A stretch of DNA of 42,646 nucleotides, from assembly GCA_002783205.1 (NCBI GenBank), contig PFEY01000055.1, positions 1 through 42,646 of the forward strand. Direction: 5' to 3'. The notes beneath the pieces were generated by a model that worked only from the letters and a program-made list of their open reading frames with translations, was not told where the DNA came from and ran no database searches. This DNA is from Rhodobacteraceae bacterium CG17_big_fil_post_rev_8_21_14_2_50_63_15 (lineage in GTDB: Bacteria > Pseudomonadota > Alphaproteobacteria > Rhodobacterales > Rhodobacteraceae). The translations under genes were made by a program, and so were the position numbers. Shown here one piece after another: positions 1 to 8,368 of the stretch; position 1 is the first letter of the stretch; every line of letters starts with the position of its first letter.

Positions 1-441
1 CATCCGATATTGCCACTGGAAATATTGCGACACCGCCACATCGCGCGGATCACGCACCAGGAGAACGACCTTCTTGCCGCGGAAATGTTCCAGACTGTCC
101 CACTGGCGAAGGTAGTCACGCATGTAATTGTTATGGGTGAACAGCACTTTGGGCGCGCGCGAGTCGATACGATGGTAATTGTCGAACTCCAGCATATGGT
201 CCGTCGACAGTCCGAAATGCAGTTGGTAAAAGCGTGACAGCATGACCCGAAACCAAGTCCGCCCGCTCTTGCCCCAGGACATCAGCACCCAGTCCGTCTC
301 TTGCAACTTGCGGTATTCCTCTTTGCCCCTCAGGCGGCGCTCGAGCGCCAGCTTCTCTTTCTTGGGCAAGAAGAACAGCGTGGCGAGCGCCAGATGACGC
401 GTGGCGACAGCGTGGATTTCTTTATAGGACGTCTTCAACAT
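1..441 (-). CDS. sulfotransferase family protein (3' part cut off by window edge)
   Basis: The N-terminal 147 residues of a PAPS-dependent sulfotransferase, which transfers sulfonate from PAPS to a sugar or lipid hydroxyl. Seen: start ATG at 441-439, a 5'-phosphosulfate loop GKSGRTW near residues 56-62, an FTHNNY segment, and the 3'-phosphate-binding motif RDPRDVAVSQ near residues 128-137. The frame is open to the window edge, so the C-terminal half is missing from view, not necessarily from the genome. It most resembles the complete sulfotransferase at 8369-9343, which shares GKSGRTW, FTHDNY and RDPRDVAVSQ. It is transcribed away from the ELM1-like gene at 633. The acceptor cannot be read from sequence; the neighbours suggest a surface glycan or glycolipid. 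Confidence 0.85.
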   Translation of the reverse strand, partial: MLKTSYKEIHAVATRHLALATLFFLPKKEKLALERRLRGKEEYRKLQETDWVLMSWGKSGRTWFRVMLSRFYQLHFGLSTDHMLEFDNYHRIDSRAPKVLFTHNNYMRDYLRQWDSLEHFRGKKVVLLVRDPRDVAVSQYFQWQYRM

Positions 442-632
442 GACTATGCTGTCTTCCGAGTTGTCAGAGGTCGCCCCCGGACGTAAGGGCATCAAGGCTT
501 GTGTGGTGGGGCGATCTGGTCGATATCCCCAAAGTGGCGGCGTCGTGTTAGCCTCCGCGACAGTGCGGAATAGAGGGCTTGATCGGCCCCCAAACGTAAG
601 ATGATGCTCCTTTGGACCAAACCGGCCTGACG
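442..632. other. divergent intergenic region
   Basis: About 190 bases separate the leftward sulfotransferase from the rightward ELM1-like gene. Both promoters should lie here. I see no convincing -35/-10 pair, and no strong Shine-Dalgarno for the downstream gene. Confidence 0.4.
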
Positions 633-1724
633 ATGCAAGGGAAACTCTGGGTTCTTCTGGGCCGAAAGGCGGGTGACAATGCGCAAGTGCTGGCTCTGGC
701 AGAGGCTCTGGGCTGGTCCTTCGAGCAAAAGAACATCAGCGCGCGCAGCTGGGAGATCCTGCCGCATCTTCTGTTTGGTCCGACCCTCGCGGGGATCGAC
801 CGTCGTGCCTCGAGCCCGCTCGCTGCGCCATGGCCGGATCTGGTAATCAGCGCAGGACGCCGCAACGAGCCGGTTGCGCGCTGGATCCGCAGGCAGGCCG
901 GCGGAGCGGTGCGTCTGGTTCATGTTGGGCGCCCCTGGGCACCGCCCGCAACCTTTGACCTCATCGTGACCACACCGCAATATTTTTTGCCGTCTGCTCC
1001 AAATGTCTTTCTCAATCCGTTGCCGATGCACCAAATCACCCGCGCAAAGGTCGATCTTGCGGCAAAACGGCTCGCGCCACGGCTCGCGCATCTGCCGCGC
1101 CCCCTCACAACCGTGCTGATTGGCGGCGATAGTGGGCCGTTCGTCTTTACCCCCGACAAGGGCCGCCGTCTGGCCCAAGGGGTCAACCGGCTGGTGGCGC
1201 AGACCGGCGGCGCTGTTCTGGTCACAGACAGCCCACGCACCCCCCGCGCCGCGACGGAGGCGTTTCGCGCGGCGCTCGATGTGCCGGCAGAGGCCTATTG
1301 GTGGCACGATCACGACAGTGCCGTCGAAAACCCCTACCTCGGCTTTCTCGGGCTCGCAGACCGTTTTGTCGTCACCGGCGAGAGCATGTCGATGCTGGCC
1401 GAAGCGGAAACTCTGGGACGCCCGCTCTACCTGTTCAACTTGGGCGACCCGCCCGGGACATGGTGGCGTCATCGGCATAATTTCCGTCACAAGCCGCTGA
1501 GCCATGCCCTTGCCATGCGTCTCGCACCCGTCAGGATGCGGCGCGATATTTCCCGCATCCAGGACGCCTTGATCCACGACGGTCGCGCCCGCTGGCTTGA
1601 GGACGCACCGCACCTCATCGCGCAGGGCGAGGATTGGACATCAGCGGCGCGCAGCACCCCGATGGAGGGCGCCCGCCGGGCGGCGGACCACATCCGGGCA
1701 CTCTTTACCGCGGCGCAGAGCTGA
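633..1724 (+). CDS. ELM1-family (mitochondrial fission ELM1-like, GT-B-type) protein
   Basis: A member of the family named after plant ELM1, a mitochondrial fission factor. As I recall, the family is grouped with GT-B-fold glycosyltransferases, so a sugar-transfer role is possible but unproven. Seen: an N-terminal LLGRKAGDNAQ segment, PDLVISAGRRNEPVARW near residue 70, a second-domain start VLIGGDSGPF, and VVTGESMSMLAEA, the usual late glycine/serine motif. A distant paralogue lies at 4795-5940 with the same order (GDKRGDNGQ, PDLILTSGRRPANAALW, FLIGGPTNPF, VVTGDSISMQVE). I prefer the ATG at 633 because similarity starts right after it; an in-frame TTG at 612 would add seven residues. It converges on the glycosyltransferase ending at 1744, with 19 bases between them. 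Confidence 0.8.
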   Translation: MQGKLWVLLGRKAGDNAQVLALAEALGWSFEQKNISARSWEILPHLLFGPTLAGIDRRASSPLAAPWPDLVISAGRRNEPVARWIRRQAGGAVRLVHVGRPWAPPATFDLIVTTPQYFLPSAPNVFLNPLPMHQITRAKVDLAAKRLAPRLAHLPRPLTTVLIGGDSGPFVFTPDKGRRLAQGVNRLVAQTGGAVLVTDSPRTPRAATEAFRAALDVPAEAYWWHDHDSAVENPYLGFLGLADRFVVTGESMSMLAEAETLGRPLYLFNLGDPPGTWWRHRHNFRHKPLSHALAMRLAPVRMRRDISRIQDALIHDGRARWLEDAPHLIAQGEDWTSAARSTPMEGARRAADHIRALFTAAQS

Positions 1725-1743
1725 GACGCAGCCATCTTGCAGC

Positions 1744-2694
1744 TCAAGCAGCGCGCGCGAGATCCCTGGTGGTCAGAGGATGCGCAGGTGCAGGCGGCAA
1801 GTCGGGCGTGCGCTCGAGCATCTCGAAGGCATCGTGGCGAACATGGTTCCGCGCCATTTCCTCACGCAGGAAGTCCTCTGTGATCTTGCCCTCAATGAGA
1901 CATTCCTTGAGCAGACCGAGAAAGAAACGCTCCTGATTCTTGTCAGGATGGGCCTTGTAATTGCCCATCAGCCCATATTCCCCAAAGAGGTGGCGACGCA
2001 GGCGCAGCACCCAGCCCGCAGGCGGAAAGGCCCGGAACCGCTCCGAGGGCCGCCAATCCACCTTGAGCCCGGTTTTCCACGGTTGGGTCTTGCGGCGGGT
2101 GGTGTGCAGCATCTTCGTCTCGAGCGTGAACTTGTCGAAATCGTTCCACTCCTTCTCGAAGAGCTCGATCGTCTCGCGCGGTTCCTTGCGCAGGCCGATC
2201 CAGTCCTGATAATCGAGGGTGCCGTCGAACATGGCCTTGAACTGCTCTTCGACCTTCCAGTGTTTGAGTTTCGCGCAATCGAGCAGCATCGCGCTCGAGG
2301 CAAAATTGCCGTCGATCAGCCCCTTGGGGCCAGAGCGCATCCGCGCCATGATCGCCTTGCCCTTCATGTCGCGGCTCAAGAGTTCCCAGATATCGGCACA
2401 GGCAAAGATATCCGGGTCGATCACCACGGCGCGCCCCTCGTATCCCATGAGTTCGGGCGGCATCATGCGTGTGGGCGTAAAGGATTGCAGATCATCATTC
2501 AGCCAGGCCCGCTTGATCCCGTCGCGCAGATATTCCTTGCCCTCATGAGCCGCGAAATAGGGATAGTCGCGGCTGTCCATGATATGGATGTCGAACTTGT
2601 CGTTATGCGCGGAATACCGCCGCAGCGCATGTTCGGCCACAATCGCGCCAACGATCTGCTTGTGATTGGTCTGGATGAATACCGCGTGTTTCAT
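1744..2694 (-). CDS. GT8-like glycosyltransferase (paralogue of 7415-8329)
   Basis: Likely a GT-A-fold glycosyltransferase acting in the cytoplasm on a surface glycan or glycolipid. Seen: an N-terminal strand VFIQTNHKQ, then AVVIDPDIF, where Asp93-Pro-Asp95 is placed like the DxD metal-binding motif of GT8-type enzymes, and a conserved C-terminal EYGLMGNYKAHPDKNQERFF block. There is no signal peptide or membrane helix. The protein at 7415-8329 is a clear paralogue: DPD at the same residue positions, plus NDLQSFTPTR, KTQPWKTGL and a YKAHPD block. An ATG at 2694 aligns with the paralogue's start; an in-frame start at 2730 would add twelve residues with no counterpart. Donor and acceptor are unknown. 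Confidence 0.7.
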   Translation of the reverse strand: MKHAVFIQTNHKQIVGAIVAEHALRRYSAHNDKFDIHIMDSRDYPYFAAHEGKEYLRDGIKRAWLNDDLQSFTPTRMMPPELMGYEGRAVVIDPDIFACADIWELLSRDMKGKAIMARMRSGPKGLIDGNFASSAMLLDCAKLKHWKVEEQFKAMFDGTLDYQDWIGLRKEPRETIELFEKEWNDFDKFTLETKMLHTTRRKTQPWKTGLKVDWRPSERFRAFPPAGWVLRLRRHLFGEYGLMGNYKAHPDKNQERFFLGLLKECLIEGKITEDFLREEMARNHVRHDAFEMLERTPDLPPAPAHPLTTRDLARAA

Positions 2695-2779
2695 ATGCGT
2701 GGTCCGCCACCTGTCTGTTATGCTTCGCACATCATCTTACATGAGACGCGCCAGAGTTTCCATGTTCCGCGCGATCACG

Positions 2780-3775
2780 TCAATGAAACACACCGCGCCG
2801 GTAGAGCGCCCAGAAAAACCCCCATAGATGCAGGAGCGGCCGACGGCGCACCTTGTCGGGAATGTCCACCTGCTGCCCGGAATGGCGCGAGAGTTTCCAG
2901 GCGATGTAATCAAGCCCGCCCTCAAAGGTGAAAAGCCCCTTGATGAGCCGCGCAACCGAGAGCGCCTTTCCCTGCACCCGCCGCAAACCCCAGAGAAACG
3001 GCGCAAGGCGGCGCGCAGAGGCGGGCACCGTGGCGCGGTAGAAGAGGCCAGCCTCGGTCTCCTCAAGGTGCAAGAGCCCCCCCAGACGCGGCACCAGCGC
3101 CCGCGTCATCGCGGCATGAAAGTCCCGCCCATGCCCGGCCAGTTCCGCGGCACGTCCCGCCCGCTCGGCCCGCAACTCGGTAGCATAGCTCAGCGCCAGC
3201 GCACCCTCCCAGAGCGCATCAAGGCGGCCCTCGGGCGGCAGCGCAGGCAGCGCACGCCGCAACAGCGTCTCGGCGGCCCCAAGAAACGCGGCCTCCAGTC
3301 TCGCCTCGATCGCCGGATTCCGGGTCCAGATCACCTTGACCGGTTGCGCAAACCGCCCCCAGAGATACGACTGAAACCAGCCCGGCCCGGTGCCCCGCTC
3401 GAACACGTCAAGACCGAGCACGGCATATTTGCAGCGCACCCTCCCCGACCCGACCGGCGCCTCGAGATAGTAGACATTCGGCGGCAAGAGACGCCCCGCA
3501 AACCGCAGCCAGAGCCGGGGTTCGCTGCGCGGCGTGACCTCGACCAAGGCATAGAGATCCACCAGGCCCTCGAGCAGATCGGCGCTGCGCAAGCAGGAGC
3601 CGTAGAGCACGACCGCCTGCAATCCCACGCCAAAACGCTGCTCCAGCGCGGTAAAGAGCGCGGCGAGGGCGGGCGAACGGGCTAGCGTCGGCCCTTCTGG
3701 AGCGGGATAGCCTTGCGGGGCGGTCATCGTGGCGGCAGGCCTCTTGCGATCACTGAAGCTCTCCTTTCCTAGCAT
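2780..3775 (-). CDS. Tam41-like phosphatidate cytidylyltransferase (CDP-DAG synthase) family protein
   Basis: Mitochondrial Tam41 makes CDP-diacylglycerol from phosphatidate and CTP and is unrelated to CdsA. Here the nucleotidyltransferase core is visible: VVLYGS at residues 55-60, then VDLYALVE with Asp73. The Tam41 hallmarks follow in order: VYY near 101, RCKYAVLGLDVF near 114, LWGRFAQPVKVIW at 138-150 (compare KYGVIS and AGRLQKPVKII in human TAMM41), and an ALSYATELRAE helix. Length (331) is close to Tam41 proteins. The gene lies 31 bases downstream of a diacylglycerol-kinase-family gene in the same direction, which fits a kinase-to-cytidylyltransferase route. The start is uncertain: ATG 3775, or ATG 3727 giving 315 residues. 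Enzyme activity is inferred, not shown. Confidence 0.72.
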   Translation of the reverse strand: MLGKESFSDRKRPAATMTAPQGYPAPEGPTLARSPALAALFTALEQRFGVGLQAVVLYGSCLRSADLLEGLVDLYALVEVTPRSEPRLWLRFAGRLLPPNVYYLEAPVGSGRVRCKYAVLGLDVFERGTGPGWFQSYLWGRFAQPVKVIWTRNPAIEARLEAAFLGAAETLLRRALPALPPEGRLDALWEGALALSYATELRAERAGRAAELAGHGRDFHAAMTRALVPRLGGLLHLEETEAGLFYRATVPASARRLAPFLWGLRRVQGKALSVARLIKGLFTFEGGLDYIAWKLSRHSGQQVDIPDKVRRRPLLHLWGFFWALYRRGVFH

Positions 3776-3806
3776 GAATCCTGCCAGAGCGCGACCAGGG
3801 CGGCCA

Positions 3807-4793
3807 TCATCGCGGGCACAGGAACCGCACCGGTCCTTCTGCCGAGATCACAAGCGGGCGCCCCTCGCCCGCAGAGGCGAAAATCTCGCCGTCGAGATTG
3901 AGATCTCCATCGAAGCTGAGGTCGATCCGGTCGGCGTGAAAGCTCTCATAACCATTGTCGGCCGTCACATGCCGATTGGGACGCCCACGCAACAGCGAAA
4001 GGATAGCGCGTGGAAACCGCCGTGCGCCGCCCCGGATCGTGGTCAGCCCGATCGCGGCCCCGCGCGGGGCCCAGAACGGCCTGATCCCCAGAAACAGCCG
4101 CTCCAGCGTGCTCGCCACAAGGATCAGCATCGGCGCCGGATCCCGCATCACCGGCTTGCCCGTCGCATCCTTCAACACCATGCGCACATGGGTCGGCTGA
4201 TAGAACCGGGGATCCTGCCGCACCAACCCCCAGATCGAGCGGATCAGGATGAGCCCGAGACTGATCTCGCCGCCAAGCCCGCGCGAATGGACATTCGCAT
4301 GCGCGTAGCGGGTCGCCTGCATCACCGCGCCGGTGCCCAGAAACATGCCATGACGGGTCATGCCGTCGGCGGCGCCCTCCACCCGCATGAGATGACGTTC
4401 GCGAATCTCGCCGTCGAGCGGCGCGCCCCGGTCGAGCCAGCGAAAGAACCGCCGCAAGGCCCGCCGATGGGAGGAGGCCATGCCGATATCGCCCGCCGTC
4501 ATGTTCGCGGTGCCACCGGGCAGCACCATGACCAGCGGCTGCCGGCCCTCCGGCCAATGCTCGAGGATCAGGCCGAGCGCCGCGGCAATGGTGCCGTCGC
4601 CGCCGTTGATCACCAAGACATCGGGCCTTTCGGTGGCTATCTGCGGCAAGAGCGCCTCGGCCTCCGGCAGCGCGCGTGTCACATGATGGTGCAAGTGCGG
4701 ATAAGCCGCGAGACGGGCCTCGATCCGGGTCTGCCATTTGCGGTTGTTGCCACTGGTCGGATTGCTGATCATGACCACGCGCGTTGCCGTCAT
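3807..4793 (-). CDS. diacylglycerol kinase family lipid kinase
   Basis: A member of the DAGK catalytic-domain family (YegS/DgkB/LCB5-like), which phosphorylates a lipid hydroxyl such as that of diacylglycerol using ATP. Seen: the N-terminal SNPTSG motif at residues 10-15, the nucleotide-binding GGDGT at 64-68 and PGGTAN at 92-97, and a C-terminal half with the DGE segment (NLDGEIFAS) typical of the family. ATG 4793 is chosen because it follows the stop of the upstream ELM1-like gene by one base (TGA-C-ATG), a translational-coupling layout; the frame is open further upstream but without family similarity. With the Tam41-like gene next door, the simplest reading is diacylglycerol to phosphatidate to CDP-diacylglycerol, but other prenol or ceramide-like substrates are possible. 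Confidence 0.85.
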   Translation of the reverse strand: MTATRVVMISNPTSGNNRKWQTRIEARLAAYPHLHHHVTRALPEAEALLPQIATERPDVLVINGGDGTIAAALGLILEHWPEGRQPLVMVLPGGTANMTAGDIGMASSHRRALRRFFRWLDRGAPLDGEIRERHLMRVEGAADGMTRHGMFLGTGAVMQATRYAHANVHSRGLGGEISLGLILIRSIWGLVRQDPRFYQPTHVRMVLKDATGKPVMRDPAPMLILVASTLERLFLGIRPFWAPRGAAIGLTTIRGGARRFPRAILSLLRGRPNRHVTADNGYESFHADRIDLSFDGDLNLDGEIFASAGEGRPLVISAEGPVRFLCPR

Positions 4794-4794
4794 G

Positions 4795-5940
4795 TCACGC
4801 CCCCGCCAGCAGCCGGTCAATCCGGCCAAGAATGCGCGCCATGTCGGCATCGATCTCGACTGCAACCGGATCAGGCCCGTGGGGCGGTCGCGCGCTGCCG
4901 GCTTCGGCAAACCACTGCGCCAGCCCGCGATCCACCAGCATCTGGTGGAACCCGGAGAAATGCCGGGTCTGCGGCATCAGCCGCAGGCGATAGAGGCCGC
5001 GCGCCAGGGCAATGCGCACGGTTTCCGCAAGGCCTGCATCGCGCGGCGGATGAAACAGCCAGGCGGCCACGCGCCGACGCGCGTGATCAATCCCGCCAAA
5101 CCTTCCGGTGGGCAGCGGCAGGATCTCGAGCGACTTGCCCAGACGGGCAACCTCGACCTGCATCGAGATGCTGTCGCCCGTCACCACAAAATGCTCCGCC
5201 AGCGCCAACAGACCGGCATAGGGGTTCTCGGCCCCGGCCTCTGCCCAGTCATAGACCCGCAGCCTGTCCCGCAGCCCCGCAGCAAGGTCGCGCAAAAAGC
5301 CATCGGGTGTCCGCCGCGAGCCAACCAGATAGGGTGTGCCGCCCTCGGCCAGAACCGCCCCGATGCGGGCCCGCAGCCGCCGCAGCACTGTCTGGTCGTA
5401 GACAAAGGGATTGGTCGGCCCGCCGATCAGAAAGGCAACCAGCGGGCGCGGCAGATCGGCAAAGACGGCCTGCCATTGGCTCTGCCCGGCGGCAATCCTG
5501 TCCGGCTCGACCCGCATCAATGGCAATCCGATATGCAGCACATTGTCAAAGGGCGCGGGCAGCGTCTCTGCGCTGGTGACAATCAGATCGAAATGCGACA
5601 TCCAGCCCGAAGGTTTGCCCACCAGAACGATCCGCGCCCGCCCGCCCGAACGTGCCTTGATCCAGAGCGCGGCATTGGCCGGGCGACGCCCGCTGGTCAG
5701 GATGAGATCCGGCCAGGGCGGCTCCAGCGCATCGCTGCGCGCAAGATCGAGATGGTCGAGCGTCGCATCGACCCGCGGCTTGCCCAGCACGAATTCGGGG
5801 CGCATCTCCAGATGGCGCAGATCGGACGACCAGCCGCGCTGTTCCCGAAGGGCCGTCGCGATCATCTCGACCTGGCCGTTATCGCCCCGCTTGTCGCCCA
5901 GAACCCGCCAGATCCGCGGCGTTGCTCGCTCGTTGCTCAA
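4795..5940 (-). CDS. ELM1-family (GT-B-type) protein, second copy
   Basis: The second ELM1-family member, only distantly related to the one at 633. Motifs in order: RVLGDKRGDNGQ near residue 12, PDLILTSGRRPANAALW, IVLVGKPSGWMSHFDLIVT, AFLIGGPTNPFVYD at the second-domain start, and HFVVTGDSISMQVEVARLGK. No signal peptide or membrane helix is seen. The best start is TTG at 5940-5938: a GGTGAGG ribosome site sits just upstream and overlaps the stop of the preceding sulfotransferase gene, and no ATG fits. It is followed after one base by the lipid kinase start, so sulfotransferase, ELM1-like, kinase and Tam41-like genes form one operon. A role as a glycosyltransferase on a lipid acceptor is inferred from fold family and context. 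Confidence 0.78.
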   Translation of the reverse strand: MSNERATPRIWRVLGDKRGDNGQVEMIATALREQRGWSSDLRHLEMRPEFVLGKPRVDATLDHLDLARSDALEPPWPDLILTSGRRPANAALWIKARSGGRARIVLVGKPSGWMSHFDLIVTSAETLPAPFDNVLHIGLPLMRVEPDRIAAGQSQWQAVFADLPRPLVAFLIGGPTNPFVYDQTVLRRLRARIGAVLAEGGTPYLVGSRRTPDGFLRDLAAGLRDRLRVYDWAEAGAENPYAGLLALAEHFVVTGDSISMQVEVARLGKSLEILPLPTGRFGGIDHARRRVAAWLFHPPRDAGLAETVRIALARGLYRLRLMPQTRHFSGFHQMLVDRGLAQWFAEAGSARPPHGPDPVAVEIDADMARILGRIDRLLAGA

Positions 5941-5947
5941 GTCCGCC

Positions 5948-6943
5948 TCACCGGCTGGCGTCAGCGACCGGGGCACCCGCCTGCGCCGATGCCAATCCAA
6001 GCTGATCCTTCAACCGTGGCGAGAGGTCGCGCTGCACCAGAGCTTCGAGTTCTTGCACCTGAGCGGGGTCGAAATAATCGCGATAGCCACCGACCTTGGC
6101 GCGCCGCACCTTGAAACTTTCGGGATCGTTCGCGTTGCGCAGGGTCAGACCGCCCGAGCGGAAGAAGCCTTCGCTTTCCAGCTTGCGCAGATTGTCGAAA
6201 GAGGCGAATTCCACCGCATCCGCAATCTCTTCGTCGGCAAAGCTGTCGCCCATGAGCGCGGTGATCTGCCGCAGCACTCCGCCGGGGTCACGCCGCAACG
6301 CCTCGTAAGAGGTGAGCAGATTGCGATCCAGATGCCTCAAGGCCGCATCCCAGTAATTGAGAAAGCGGATCAACGAGGGCAGCCCGAGCTCGCTTTCGCG
6401 GATGAACTCCCACATCTCGATATTGCGCCGGTCAACGGGATGGGACAGCCCGGCATTGATCAGTTCCTGCTTGTGATCGGACTGGCGCTTGGTGAACTGG
6501 AAATACCACGACACCGCAATATCGAGCGGATTGCGCGCCAAGAGCACGACCGGCTTTTGCCGCAGCACCGGATCCTGCGCGCCAGGCTGCAAGCGGTCGC
6601 CGACGGCGCGCTCATAGCTGTACCAGCCATTGGTCGCGGCAAACCCCGGAATGGCCGGGTTCGCATCGGCCAACGCCGGATACCGCGCGAAATCGCTCTC
6701 GGAAATGCCGTGGCGCTGCGCGTAAAGCCGGGTGAGCATGACCTTGAGCCAGGTGTTGCCGCTCTTGGGATGGGCGATGATGATCAGCGCCGAGCGTCGG
6801 GCGATGTCCAATTCAAGCGCCCCAAGTCGGGACTTGCGCCGGGCCACCCGCAGGGGGCGTGGCAACAGCGCTGTGCTTCCGATGATGGCAGCCTTGCGCA
6901 GATTGTCGCGGCCAATACCGCGCAGCGAGGGAAAAAAGCTCAT
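5948..6943 (-). CDS. sulfotransferase domain protein
   Basis: A complete 331-residue cytosolic-type sulfotransferase. Seen: the PAPS 5'-phosphosulfate loop HPKSGNTWLK at residues 58-67, the 3'-phosphate motif ARNPLDIAVSWY at 136-147, and a C-terminal KVRRAKVGGYRDYF block that it shares with the third sulfotransferase at 8369. The start ATG at 6943 opens on a basic segment rich in Arg. It is the first gene of a leftward operon: the next gene's ribosome site overlaps its stop. The acceptor is unknown; with lipid kinase, Tam41-like and ELM1-like genes in the same operon, a glycolipid is a reasonable guess. Confidence 0.88.
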   Translation of the reverse strand: MSFFPSLRGIGRDNLRKAAIIGSTALLPRPLRVARRKSRLGALELDIARRSALIIIAHPKSGNTWLKVMLTRLYAQRHGISESDFARYPALADANPAIPGFAATNGWYSYERAVGDRLQPGAQDPVLRQKPVVLLARNPLDIAVSWYFQFTKRQSDHKQELINAGLSHPVDRRNIEMWEFIRESELGLPSLIRFLNYWDAALRHLDRNLLTSYEALRRDPGGVLRQITALMGDSFADEEIADAVEFASFDNLRKLESEGFFRSGGLTLRNANDPESFKVRRAKVGGYRDYFDPAQVQELEALVQRDLSPRLKDQLGLASAQAGAPVADASR

Positions 6944-7414
6944 GACGTTGGTCCAGATCGAGAAGACAGATGCACCGCGAACGAAAACGAATGGATCAGG
7001 CTAGGTCTTTGTCGCATCCAACCGTGGAAGTCCATCCTTATTCAGATCAGCAATGGTGTCGACGGCGTTTCAGCCCGATGCGCGAAGGATCGCCCGCGGC
7101 CTCAAACCGGTGTTGACGTGTCGGCCCAATGCCAGCTAAGCACCAAGGCGGATTAGTCCCGGACAGTTCCAAGGAATACGCGGGCTTGTTCCGCTACTGA
7201 TAGACGGCCTTGCGGGCGAGGCCGGTCACGAGAAAGGGTCCCGCGTGTCGGCAAGGGTCAGACGCACTCGCCTATCGTGCTTTCATGTTCTGCGCGATTT
7301 TGGAGTGGCTCTGTCGTAACGATTGAGCAAGTTTGGATGGGCGCGCCCACCTCCGGGTTTGACCCGTAAGAAATGGAGAAAATGATGACAGCAGTCTCAA
7401 ATGAGGAGTCCGCC
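6944..7414. other. divergent intergenic region, 471 bases
   Basis: This lies between the leftward sulfotransferase operon and the rightward glycosyltransferase gene, so it should hold both promoters. I see no gene, no tRNA and no clear repeat. Reading frames crossing it have no start with a ribosome site and no recognisable motif. Confidence 0.4.
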
Positions 7415-8329
7415 ATGGACTACTGTGTATTCATACAAGCCAACCACAAGCAGTATATCGGCGCCTTGGTCGCGCAATACGCGATCCGGCGGAATTCGAA
7501 AAATAACGACAAGTTCGATATCCGCATCATGCACTATGACGATTTCCCCGTCTTCAAGGCGCATGAAGGTCAGAAATTCCTGCGCGACGGTGAGTGGCGC
7601 GAATGGGTGCGCAACGATCTGCAATCCTTTACCCCCACGCGCTTTGCGCCGCCGCAGTTGATGGGCTTCAAGGGCCGCGCCATCGTCATTGACCCCGATG
7701 TTTTCGTGATCGGCGATATCTGGGATCTGTTCTCGCGCGACATGAAGGGCGCGGCGGTGATGTGCCGCCCGAAATCGGGCAACAAGGGCAAGCAGGGCGC
7801 GCTGGCGACCAGTGTGATGCTGCTCGACAATGCCAAGCTGACGCATTGGAAGTTTGACGAGCAGTTTCATGCGATGTTCGATGGCTCGCGCGACTACATG
7901 CCGTGGATCTCGCTCAAGTATGAGGACCCCGATACGGTGGCGCTGTTCGAGAACGAATGGAACGATTTCGACCATCTCGATGAAAACACCAAGGCGGTGC
8001 ATAATACCCAGCGCAAGACGCAGCCCTGGAAAACCGGGTTGCCTGTGGATTATCGCGCTGCGGATTCGTTCCGCCTGTTTCCGCCGCGGCACTGGCTCCG
8101 GCGCGCGCGCCGGGCGCTCTTTGGCGATTACGGCCTGGCCGGACGCTACAAGGCGCATCCCGATCCCAAGCAAGAGGCGTTTTTCTTTGGCCTTGTGCGC
8201 GAGGCGGTGGAAAAGGGCGTGATCACCGAGGACATGCTGCGCGAGGAGATGCGCCAGAACCATGTCCGCCACGACGCGCTCGACCTCATCAAGAGAGTGC
8301 CGCCGCCCGCCTATCCTGCTGCGGCCTGA
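7415..8329 (+). CDS. GT8-like glycosyltransferase (paralogue of 1744-2694)
   Basis: A 304-residue GT-A-type glycosyltransferase candidate. Seen: VFIQANHKQ at the N terminus, AIVIDPDVF with Asp93-Pro-Asp95 as the likely metal- and nucleotide-sugar-binding motif, KTQPWKTGL in the middle and DYGLAGRYKAHPD near the end. ATG 7415 is chosen: GAGGAG lies about 8 bases upstream and the start aligns with the paralogue; in-frame ATGs at 7373 and 7385 would add residues without similarity. It stands alone on the plus strand between two leftward sulfotransferase genes, converging on the second. The paralogue pair suggests duplication followed by use on different sugars or positions. Confidence 0.72.
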   Translation: MDYCVFIQANHKQYIGALVAQYAIRRNSKNNDKFDIRIMHYDDFPVFKAHEGQKFLRDGEWREWVRNDLQSFTPTRFAPPQLMGFKGRAIVIDPDVFVIGDIWDLFSRDMKGAAVMCRPKSGNKGKQGALATSVMLLDNAKLTHWKFDEQFHAMFDGSRDYMPWISLKYEDPDTVALFENEWNDFDHLDENTKAVHNTQRKTQPWKTGLPVDYRAADSFRLFPPRHWLRRARRALFGDYGLAGRYKAHPDPKQEAFFFGLVREAVEKGVITEDMLREEMRQNHVRHDALDLIKRVPPPAYPAAA

Positions 8330-8345
8330 GCGAGACCGTTTCCCT

Positions 8346-8364
8346 GCGGGCGCCTTGCGCCCGC
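8346..8364. terminator. hairpin between convergent genes
   Basis: A perfect 8-bp stem, GCGGGCGC with GCGCCCGC, and a 3-base loop. It lies 17 bases after the glycosyltransferase stop and 5 bases beyond the stop of the convergent sulfotransferase. No T-tract follows on either strand, so it may be a weak bidirectional terminator or an RNA-end stabiliser. Confidence 0.45.
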
Positions 8365-8368
8365 GGTC

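Noticed and set aside
492..1613. Long reading frame antisense to the ELM1-like gene
   Set aside because: It is rich in Arg, Cys and Pro, lacks family motifs and lies fully opposite a gene with clear motifs: a GC-rich shadow.
3729..5579. 616-codon frame on the plus strand
   Set aside because: It lies opposite the lipid kinase, part of the Tam41-like gene and ELM1-like genes, has low-complexity Arg/Pro/Ala composition and no motif.
5411..7156. 581-codon frame on the plus strand
   Set aside because: It is antisense to the ELM1-like and sulfotransferase genes and has no recognisable domain.
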